Source: Deltaproteobacteria bacterium (GTDB taxonomy: Bacteria > Desulfobacterota > Desulfobacteria > Desulfobacterales > Desulfatirhabdiaceae). Taken from it: a DNA stretch of 6,546 nt. Under the pieces are notes generated by a model, which saw nothing but the letters and a program-made list of their open reading frames with translations, ran no database searches and had not been told where the DNA came from. The first letter of the stretch is position 1. Each line of letters opens with the position of its first letter. Position numbers and translations under genes: made by a program. The DNA is taken from assembly GCA_021778975.1 (NCBI GenBank), contig JAJYBO010000166.1, positions 1 to 6,546 of the forward strand, in the 5' to 3' direction. Below are positions 1 through 4,851 of this stretch, piece by piece.

Positions 1-177
1 GAGGTTCACCTGTCCCAGGTATCCTACGGTCACATCCAGCCCTATCAGCAGAATTCCGTAAATCGCCAGCAGCGTCAACAACCCCAGCGCATAGGCGTTG
101 TTGACCACCAGCGGTATAGCCGAAAGCAGCGCCAGCACCAGAATTTCGGCGCCATGAATGAGTATCAGTCGTTTCAA
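1..177 (-). CDS. livM: LivM-type branched-chain amino-acid ABC permease, N-terminal part (runs off the window)
   Basis: Inner-membrane permease subunit that would pair with LivH in a branched-chain amino-acid (or related amide/amino-acid) ABC importer. The frame is open from the window edge and gives 59 residues. They begin LKRLILIHGAEILVLALLSA, continue with a second hydrophobic stretch, and reach GYLGQVNL, the counterpart of the GY-GQ-SLG motif near the N-terminus of LivM proteins. The N-terminus therefore looks complete; the rest lies outside. The only ordinary start codon in the open frame is TTG at 177-175; the in-frame stop is at 204-202, and the codons between include only ATA/ATC as rarer alternatives. 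No purine-rich ribosome binding site precedes the TTG. It is the fourth gene of the livJ-livH-orf267-livM series, and its 5' flank was probably altered when orf267 arrived. Family call is firm, exact start less so. Confidence 0.87.
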   Translation of the reverse strand, partial: MKRLILIHGAEILVLALLSAIPLVVNNAYALGLLTLLAIYGILLIGLDVTVGYLGQVNL

Positions 178-200
178 TATGATGAACCGATCTATTAAAA

Positions 201-243
201 ATTATCCTAAGAGTGACATATCCACAAAAATACATCAGCTCAA
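201..243 (-). promoter_or_regulatory. weak promoter candidates in the AT-rich gap upstream of livM
   Basis: On the minus strand TTGAGC (243-238) is followed after 17 nt by TATGTC (220-215). Overlapping it, TTGTGG (227-222) lies 15 nt before GATAAT (206-201). Each matches sigma-70 consensus only partly (the GATAAT box 5 of 6, the others 3-4 of 6). In DNA this AT-rich such matches are expected often, so this is only a suggestion that livM may have its own transcription start after the inserted gene. Confidence 0.18.
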
Positions 244-247
244 AGCA

Positions 248-1051
248 TTAAAATCCAGCGGTTACAATTACTGGATTAAGTGTCGCACAATTCCAATTCG
301 ATATACCTGCTTCAAGTACTTGGCCATCTGTGGTGTAGTAATCGAATCCTACCTGAACCATTCCGCTACCTTGAGGCCAGACTTCCGCCTGAACCATGTA
401 AGTCCATCCGGAAGTTGTGGTAGAACGTGGCGATTCCGTATTCCACATATGATAAACATCCGATGGATGCGTCGAGGTTGGGATACTGACCGTTCCATCA
501 CTAAGAATGTTAAATGCCGTACCATTGGCATTGGCCTTCCAGGCGCTTTGATCCCTCCACTTGCTTTTAGGAATGTGAAATCCGAAAACCTTATCATCAG
601 CTTTTGTACACGTGTCACAGGTTATCTTGTCTGATATCAAATGGACAATACCCTCTGTATCTTTTCCATAAACTTTCAATGATTTTATCACAACATACCC
701 ATTACCCGATCCATTGTTAACACCAAGAACCCAACCAATGACGGATGTATATCCAAATGGCGGGCTGGAATAAGGTGTCTGGGCATACCTCTTAGTTTCC
801 CATTGTTCTACAGGAGCACTAAGGAAGCATGAATTTGTAACAAGATTTTGTATATCGAAGTATCCGCCTGTAGGATTCCAAACAATATCAAAATTATAAA
901 CTTCGCCGTTAATGGCAAAACCATTGATTTTCAGATTTACGGATGAGGACGGGGTGATATTGGATGAGAAGAAGCCAGCATTGTTATCTGCAAAAGCACA
1001 AAAAGGAAGCAACATCAAAAACATACATTCAAAAAATATTAATTTTTTCAT
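248..1051 (-). CDS. secreted protein of unknown function inserted between livH and livM
   Basis: I do not recognise this 267-residue protein. It starts at ATG 1051 behind an AAAGGAG ribosome binding site, 30 bp after the livH stop. The N-terminus is a clear signal peptide: MKK, a hydrophobic core at about 4-18, and a likely cut after A-F-A at residue 21. The lipobox cysteine is absent, so a soluble exported product is expected. The mature part is rich in Gly, Ser, Asn, Thr, Trp and Tyr with alternating hydrophobic stretches, suggesting a beta-rich fold. The last third (about 199-255) contains YHMWN, YMVQAEVWPQGSG and VQVGFDYYTTDGQ. Cysteines outside the signal peptide are C75, C145, C148 (CDTC) and C255, allowing disulfides. 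There is no further transmembrane segment. Base composition differs sharply from the liv genes: 19 G/C in 60 bases at 661-720 and 28 in 60 at 421-480, against 42 in 60 within livH at 1321-1380. This suggests horizontal acquisition. No transposase or target duplication was seen. Role in transport is not shown; it may be a passenger. Confidence 0.85.
   Translation of the reverse strand: MKKLIFFECMFLMLLPFCAFADNNAGFFSSNITPSSSVNLKINGFAINGEVYNFDIVWNPTGGYFDIQNLVTNSCFLSAPVEQWETKRYAQTPYSSPPFGYTSVIGWVLGVNNGSGNGYVVIKSLKVYGKDTEGIVHLISDKITCDTCTKADDKVFGFHIPKSKWRDQSAWKANANGTAFNILSDGTVSIPTSTHPSDVYHMWNTESPRSTTTSGWTYMVQAEVWPQGSGMVQVGFDYYTTDGQVLEAGISNWNCATLNPVIVTAGF
252..277 (-). terminator. possible weak hairpin terminator overlapping the 3' end of the secreted-protein gene
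   Basis: On the minus strand AATCCAG (277-271) pairs perfectly with CTGGATT (258-252) around a 12-nt loop, and is followed by a short T-rich stretch that contains the stop codon. The 7-bp stem with few G/C pairs and short U-run would make at best a partial terminator. It lies in coding sequence, so chance is a real alternative. Confidence 0.25.
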
Positions 1052-1081
1052 TGTATTATCTCCTTTTTTGTTACTACTGCG

Positions 1082-1951
1082 TTATACTTTCCGAATACCG
1101 GCCTTTCCGAATACACCGTTAGGCCGCGCCGCCAGCGCAAGAATAAGCAGTATCAACCCGGGCGCTTCACGCCAGCCGCTGCCGATATAAAAACTGGTCA
1201 GACTTTCCAGCGCTCCCAGAAAAATCCCGACAATCACAACGCCAAATCCGGAATCCAGCCCCGCCACCACCGCCACTGAAAATGCCTTCAGGATGAGCGC
1301 CGACGCCATCGTTGGCCCCACGGTGGTGATCGGCGACACCAGAATGCCCGCCATCGCGGCCACCAGCCCGGACAGGCCATACGACAGCATGACGGCGCGG
1401 GTGGCCGAAATTCCCATCAGTTCCGCGGCCTCACGGTCTGCCGATACGGCTTCAAATGCCTTTCCCAACAGCGTCTTTCGCTTGAAAAGTTCGATCAGCC
1501 CCATCAGAGCAAAGACGCCAACCGCAACCGATATCTCCACCGGCGTAATACTGATGCCGAAAAACCGCAACGCGTCAGAGGAAATCGGCGTCGGAAACGG
1601 CCGATCATCCCGGCCCCAGATGTTCTCAGCCGCCGAAAACCCCAAAAGGCCCACGATAATGGTCAGAAGAATCCAGCCCTCGCTTTTTTGTTCAAGGGCC
1701 AGACGCACGGCCGCACGCTCCACAAACAGCCCCAGCAACACGCCAAACAGCAGACCACCCGGCACCATCAGCCAGTACGGAACCCCCCAATCGAGCAACG
1801 TCAGGCTGAAGAAAGCGGACAGCATCACCAGCTCTCCCTGACCAAAATTGATGCTTTTACTGGTGGCATACGTCAGTTGAAATCCGTACGCCACCAGCGC
1901 ATACACCAGCCCCATCAGCGCGCCGCTGACTACGATCTGGGCGGTAATCAT
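1082..1951 (-). CDS. livH: LivH-type branched-chain amino-acid ABC transporter permease
   Basis: Inner-membrane subunit of a Liv/HAAT-family importer, forming the translocation channel with LivM. The 289-residue product is of usual LivH length. It has about eight hydrophobic segments, starting with MITAQIVVSGALMGLVYALV. INFGQGE is at 34-40, the family's conserved motif after the first segment. The cytoplasmic EAA-type loop that contacts the ATPase is at about 162-185 (LLGKAFEAVSADREAAELMG within it), and the C-terminus has RPNGVFG (276-282). I chose ATG 1951 over an upstream in-frame ATG at 2005 for two reasons: GGAGGG sits 5 nt before it, and the extra 18 residues (polar, Arg-rich) do not resemble LivH N-termini. 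The gene starts 60 bp after livJ stops and is followed 30 bp later by the secreted-protein gene, where livM would normally stand. High GC fits the rest of the operon. Confidence 0.95.
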   Translation of the reverse strand: MITAQIVVSGALMGLVYALVAYGFQLTYATSKSINFGQGELVMLSAFFSLTLLDWGVPYWLMVPGGLLFGVLLGLFVERAAVRLALEQKSEGWILLTIIVGLLGFSAAENIWGRDDRPFPTPISSDALRFFGISITPVEISVAVGVFALMGLIELFKRKTLLGKAFEAVSADREAAELMGISATRAVMLSYGLSGLVAAMAGILVSPITTVGPTMASALILKAFSVAVVAGLDSGFGVVIVGIFLGALESLTSFYIGSGWREAPGLILLILALAARPNGVFGKAGIRKV

Positions 1952-1956
1952 GACAT

Positions 1957-1962
1957 CCCTCC
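1957..1962 (-). promoter_or_regulatory. ribosome binding site that fixes the livH start
   Basis: GGAGGG on the minus strand, 5 nt upstream of ATG 1951. The longer in-frame alternative at 2005 overlaps the 3' end of livJ and lacks a comparable site at the right distance. Confidence 0.85.
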
Positions 1963-2011
1963 GCTCTGGGGAAACAACGCGCGCGCCCCCCGCGGTATTG
2001 CACAATCCACC

Positions 2012-3235
2012 TTATTTAGACGCATTTTCGATGAACTGCTGTTTATCGGAATCGTTGGCGAATTCTACACGACCATCCTTAATCACGCCCATGACAACCT
2101 GTGCGCGGCGAAATGCTTCATGGGTCTGCTCATCTGCAGGATTCCACTTGCTGTACGGGTGCTTCCAGGTCGCAATCACGCCTTTCACAGGCTCCTGCAG
2201 GTCTTCCAGCGCAGCTTTGATTTTATGCGTATCCGTGCTGTGGGCCTGTTTGACCGCAGCCGCAAAAATATAAACCGCGTCATACCCCTGCGCCGCGGAT
2301 ACCGGAGATGGTATGCGGGTAACGTGATAGGCTTTGTGATAGGCTTCAATAAAGACTTTGGCCTTCGGTGTGATAGGATCTTCGATGAAGGTCTGCGGCA
2401 TCAGGGTGCCGTCGCCGTTTTTGCCGGCATTGTCAATGTAGTTGGACATACAAAGCGTCCAGCCGCCGATCAGGGGAACTTTCATCCCGATTTTGGCCAT
2501 ACCGTTTGAAACCGCCGCCATTTCCGGACCAATTCCCCAGATCAGAATCGCCTGGGCGCCGCCGGCCTTGGCGCGCAGCAACTGGGCCGTCATATCTTTA
2601 TCACCGATATTGAATTTTTCGGTGGCCACCACCTGAAGTTTGTTTCCCTGCTTTTTGATCTGATTCATCAGGTCGTCGCGGCCCGACACCCCATAGTTGG
2701 TGGAATCATGAAAAATAGCCACTTTGGTGAAATGACGCTTGATGGCGTCCTCCACCACCATGGCGGATTGAATGCCATCATCTGCAGCAAAGCGAAAGAT
2801 GGAAAGCTCTGGAACACCGGCCTTGCTCCACTGGGTCATGGAAGCAGAACCGGCGGCAGGGGTAATGATCTTGGTGATGCCTTTTTCCTGTAAATACTTG
2901 TCTCCGGCAAGCACAACGCCGGTGTTGACAGAACCGATAACGCCCGACAAATCCGTCATGGAAGCCAGCTCCTGACCGATCAGCGCACCGCGTTCATTTT
3001 TGGCTTCATCATCTCGTTCGATGACTTCGAACGGCATCTTATGACCGTTGACCTCAACGCCCCCGGCAGCGTTAATTTCGGTGACAGCGAGCATTGCGCC
3101 ATCCCGCATGGAAGCCCCCATCGGCGCAGACCCTCCGGTAAATGGACCGGTAATGGCAATTTTAATGCTACTGGCGCCAAAAGCTGGTGATATCAACATG
3201 ATTGTCATCAAGAATACTACCCAGATTTTTTTCAT
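2012..3235 (-). CDS. livJ: periplasmic branched-chain amino-acid-type ABC substrate-binding protein
   Basis: Periplasmic ligand receptor delivering substrate to the LivH/LivM permease. The 407-residue protein has a signal peptide (MKK, hydrophobic 4-17, likely cut near AFG/A at about 20) without a lipobox cysteine. A type-I periplasmic binding fold follows (Peripla_BP_6 / Leu-Ile-Val-binding family). IKIAITGPFTGG is at 24-35, MGASMRDGAMLAVTEINAAG at about 39-58, and the acidic RDDEAKNERGA at about 74-84. GVIGSVNTG is at about 98-106, in the usual ligand-contact region, and the second lobe begins around KVAIFHDSTNYG (171-182). Ligand cannot be read from sequence: this family includes receptors for Leu/Ile/Val, other amino acids, amides, urea and aromatic acids. 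The start is supported by GGGGGAG 7 nt upstream. It is the first gene of the operon, divergent from mdh. The name livJ is by position and family. Confidence 0.92.
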   Translation of the reverse strand: MKKIWVVFLMTIMLISPAFGASSIKIAITGPFTGGSAPMGASMRDGAMLAVTEINAAGGVEVNGHKMPFEVIERDDEAKNERGALIGQELASMTDLSGVIGSVNTGVVLAGDKYLQEKGITKIITPAAGSASMTQWSKAGVPELSIFRFAADDGIQSAMVVEDAIKRHFTKVAIFHDSTNYGVSGRDDLMNQIKKQGNKLQVVATEKFNIGDKDMTAQLLRAKAGGAQAILIWGIGPEMAAVSNGMAKIGMKVPLIGGWTLCMSNYIDNAGKNGDGTLMPQTFIEDPITPKAKVFIEAYHKAYHVTRIPSPVSAAQGYDAVYIFAAAVKQAHSTDTHKIKAALEDLQEPVKGVIATWKHPYSKWNPADEQTHEAFRRAQVVMGVIKDGRVEFANDSDKQQFIENASK

Positions 3236-3314
3236 CGTTTTTCTCCCCCTTCAGCAAATGATGGTCATTGTGAATGGAACATAAAAAAACCAGATGTCCG
3301 GACGGTCGCCGGGA

Positions 3315-3356
3315 TAGTTAGCACCTGATGTTTATGGAGTCAATATGAATTGTCAA
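3315..3356 (-). promoter_or_regulatory. candidate sigma-70 promoter for the livJ operon
   Basis: On the minus strand TTGACT (3343-3338) lies 17 nt before TAACTA (3320-3315), which is preceded by TGC like an extended -10. A second, exact -35 hexamer TTGACA lies just upstream (3356-3351), with only poor -10 partners (AAACAT or TAAACA at 16-17 nt). The -10 match is weak. A start here would give a leader of roughly 70-75 nt before livJ. Confidence 0.35.
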
Positions 3357-3408
3357 ATATTTTGAATGGACATCAGAGATTTCAACACAATACAGCCACA
3401 TTTTCCGC

Positions 3409-3435
3409 TTGACAGAATAAATCCATTCGTATATC
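3409..3435 (+). promoter_or_regulatory. mdh: possible plus-strand promoter upstream of mdh
   Basis: An exact TTGACA (3409-3414) is followed after 15 nt by TATATC (3430-3435), or after 16 nt by ATATCA. Spacing is short and the -10 imperfect. If used, the mdh leader would be about 340 nt long and would include the AT-rich block and the stem-loop at 3702-3740. Other AT-rich -10-like boxes nearer mdh cannot be excluded. Confidence 0.22.
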
Positions 3436-3581
3436 AAAAAAAGAAACAATGTTTCGTTTTTAACAAAATCAACTTATAAAATTATTAAAAATAGTTTTAT
3501 ATCAAGTTGTTATAGTGGTATTGATATTATCTGTTCAATATGGCTACATTTTATAAAAATATATTTTATATTTAATATCAA
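3431..3581. repeat. four ATATCAA heptamers in mixed orientation
   Basis: ATATCAA occurs on the plus strand at 3431-3437, 3499-3505 and 3575-3581, and on the minus strand at 3527-3521. The last two belong to a perfect 10-bp inverted repeat, ATTGATATTA (3520-3529) and TAATATCAAT (3573-3582). The pair at 3499-3505 and 3521-3527 forms a 7-bp inverted repeat with a 15-bp gap. These may be binding sites for a regulator of livJ or mdh; low-complexity AT-rich sequence is the alternative. Confidence 0.4.
3437..3461. repeat. AT-rich inverted repeat, 11-bp arms with one mismatch
   Basis: Left arm AAAAAAGAAAC (3437-3447) and right arm GTTTCGTTTTT (3451-3461) around AAT. As RNA from the plus strand it is a weak hairpin ending in U5, so it could act as a poor terminator. 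As DNA it could be an operator. It overlaps the first ATATCAA copy. Confidence 0.4.
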
Positions 3582-3701
3582 TTATTTATAAACAATGCGT
3601 TTTTATGGATAACAGCGGTAAATCAGATTTCGGTAACAACGTTTTTTATTGGCAAATCCCCCACATGTTGATGAAACACGCCAAAGCAGACTTTTTCGCC
3701 G

Positions 3702-3740
3702 CCGCCCGTGCAGGAAAGTGGGTGTCCTGCGACGGAGCGG
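3702..3740 (+). promoter_or_regulatory. strong stem-loop in the mdh 5' leader
   Basis: The arm 3702-3715 (CCGCCCGTGCAGGA) pairs over 14 bp with 3725-3740, with only two single-base bulges (G3731, A3736) and a 9-nt loop (3716-3724). It lies 41 nt before the mdh ATG and leaves the ribosome binding site free. No U-run follows, so it is not a standard terminator. It may stabilise the mRNA or act as a protein- or RNA-binding element; no known riboswitch class is recognised. Confidence 0.5.
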
Positions 3741-3767
3741 TCAATCATCGTTCATTCACAATCATAT

Positions 3768-3774
3768 AAAGGAG
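3768..3774 (+). promoter_or_regulatory. mdh ribosome binding site
   Basis: AAAGGAG, 7 nt before the mdh ATG at 3782, a textbook spacing that fixes the start. Confidence 0.9.
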
Positions 3775-3781
3775 TCATTCC

Positions 3782-4714
3782 ATGGACAAGAAAGTAACCG
3801 TCATTGGCGCCGGCAACGTTGGCGCGACAGCCGCTCAGCGACTGGCCGAAAAAGAACTGTGTGATGTCGTTCTAATTGATATCGTCGAGGGCGTTCCCCA
3901 GGGGAAATCTCTGGATCTCACGGAAGCGGCGCCCATCGAAAAACACGATGCACACGTCACCGGCGCCAACAGCTACGAAGCCTCCGCCGGGTCGGACATT
4001 GTCATCATCACCGCCGGCATCCCCCGGAAACCGGGGATGAGCCGCGACGACCTGATCGGCGTCAACGCGGGCATCGTCAAAAAAGTGTCCCAGGAAGTCG
4101 CCAAATATTCGCCCAACGCCGTCATCATCGTGGTCAGCAATCCTTTGGATGCGATGTGCCATGTAGCGTATGAAGCCAGCGGCTTTCCGAAAAACCGTGT
4201 CATCGGGATGGCGGGCGTTCTGGATTCCGCCCGTTTCAGAGCCTTCATCGCGATGGAACTGAACGTTTCCGTTGAAAATACCCACGCATTCGTACTGGGC
4301 GGACATGGAGACACCATGGTCCCGCTGCCCCGTTATTCAACGGTGGCCGGCATCCCCATCACCGAACTGATGTCCAAAGACCGCATTGACGCGCTGGTCA
4401 AACGCACCGCCAACGGCGGCGCCGAAATCGTCAGTCTGCTGAAGACCGGCAGCGCCTATTATGCGCCGGCATCCGCGGCGGTGGAAATGGCGGAGTCCAT
4501 TCTCAAAGACAAGAAAAAGATTCTTCCCTGCGCCGTCCTGCTTCAGGGAGAATACGGATTCAAAGATCTGTTTATCGGCGTTCCGGTCAAACTGGGCGCC
4601 AAAGGCGTGGAACAAGTCATCGAGATCAAGCTGCTGGATGAAGAAAAAACCGCACTTGCAAAATCGGCGGCGGCTGTCGAAGAACTCAAGGGTGTTTTGA
4701 AGAAACTCGCGTAA
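3782..4714 (+). CDS. mdh: NAD-dependent malate dehydrogenase (LDH-like, MDH type III)
   Basis: Cytoplasmic enzyme interconverting malate and oxaloacetate with NAD(H), in the oxidative or reductive TCA cycle. The 310-residue length is normal for the LDH-like bacterial MDH group. The Rossmann glycine motif GAGNVG is at 9-14, and the acidic D33 ending the second strand indicates NAD rather than NADP. The mobile-loop segment PRKPGMSRDDL is at 81-91. Its R82 occupies the position that is Arg in malate and Gln in lactate dehydrogenases, and R88 is the second substrate arginine. N120 is in VSNPLD, D148 and R151 are in GVLDSARF, and the catalytic H175 is in LGGHGDTMVP. All key residues are present, so an active enzyme is expected. 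The gene stands alone on the plus strand, divergent from livJ and convergent with the KamA gene, apparently monocistronic. Confidence 0.97.
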   Translation: MDKKVTVIGAGNVGATAAQRLAEKELCDVVLIDIVEGVPQGKSLDLTEAAPIEKHDAHVTGANSYEASAGSDIVIITAGIPRKPGMSRDDLIGVNAGIVKKVSQEVAKYSPNAVIIVVSNPLDAMCHVAYEASGFPKNRVIGMAGVLDSARFRAFIAMELNVSVENTHAFVLGGHGDTMVPLPRYSTVAGIPITELMSKDRIDALVKRTANGGAEIVSLLKTGSAYYAPASAAVEMAESILKDKKKILPCAVLLQGEYGFKDLFIGVPVKLGAKGVEQVIEIKLLDEEKTALAKSAAAVEELKGVLKKLA

Positions 4715-4726
4715 CCGCAGGCCCTG

Positions 4727-4791
4727 AAAAACGAAAGAGCGTGAACGCCACCCGCCGCGCAAACACTTCGCGGCGAAAGCTTTCACGCTCT
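4727..4791 (-). terminator. two-tier intrinsic terminator for the KamA-family gene
   Basis: The outer arms AGAGCGTGAA (4736-4745) and TTCACGCTCT (4782-4791) pair perfectly over 10 bp. Inside them CGCCGCG (4753-4759) pairs with CGCGGCG (4769-4775) around a 9-nt loop. Read on the minus strand the stem is followed by TTCGTTTTT (4735-4727), a U-tract, so it terminates transcription from the 4852-6051 gene. On the plus strand no U-tract follows, so mdh is served poorly or only by the hairpin itself. Confidence 0.75.
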
Positions 4792-4803
4792 CTGATGGTA
4801 TGA

Positions 4804-4832
4804 CGTCCGCCACTCAATAGCGGAGGCGGACG
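4804..4832. terminator. second hairpin between mdh and the KamA-family gene
   Basis: CGTCCGCC (4804-4811) and GGCGGACG (4825-4832) form a perfect 8-bp G/C-rich stem with a 13-nt loop. Neither strand has a U-run directly after it, so it may be a 3'-end stabiliser or transcription barrier for either convergent gene. Confidence 0.4.
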
Positions 4833-4851
4833 GCTGCGACATTCTCTTGTC

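Larger units (their letters stand above)
3236..3781. other. 546-bp divergent intergenic region between livJ and mdh
   Basis: No convincing gene lies here. The livJ-proximal 80 bp and the mdh-proximal 130 bp are of mixed composition. The centre (about 3420-3620) is extremely AT-rich; 3541-3600 has 9 G/C in 60. It contains the candidate promoters, a repeated ATATCAA heptamer, an AT-rich inverted repeat and the mdh leader stem-loop listed separately. The open frame at 3649-3864 overlaps mdh in another phase and has Arg-rich, low-complexity content, so I treat it as non-coding. Confidence 0.8.

Noticed and set aside
178..1081. Insertion sequence or transposon carrying the secreted-protein gene
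   Set aside because: No transposase frame, no terminal inverted repeats and no clear target duplication at either edge.
1952..2011. Attenuator hairpin between livJ and livH
   Set aside because: The GC-rich GCGCGCGC run gives no stable stem with a loop, and there is no U-tract.
1688..2509. A 273-codon open frame on the plus strand
   Set aside because: Antisense to livH and livJ across their junction; composition typical of the reverse strand of GC-rich genes.
3296..3303. GTCCGGAC palindrome with a T7 run on the minus strand just after it (before livJ)
   Set aside because: An 8-bp palindrome has no loop to form a hairpin, and the T-run is about 10 nt away; not a convincing attenuator.
3649..3864. 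Small plus-strand frame upstream of and overlapping mdh
   Set aside because: Overlaps mdh in another phase, is Arg-rich, and covers the leader stem-loop; no ribosome binding site.
4337..4813. Minus-strand open frame over the mdh 3' end
   Set aside because: Antisense to mdh catalytic-domain codons and runs through the terminator hairpins.
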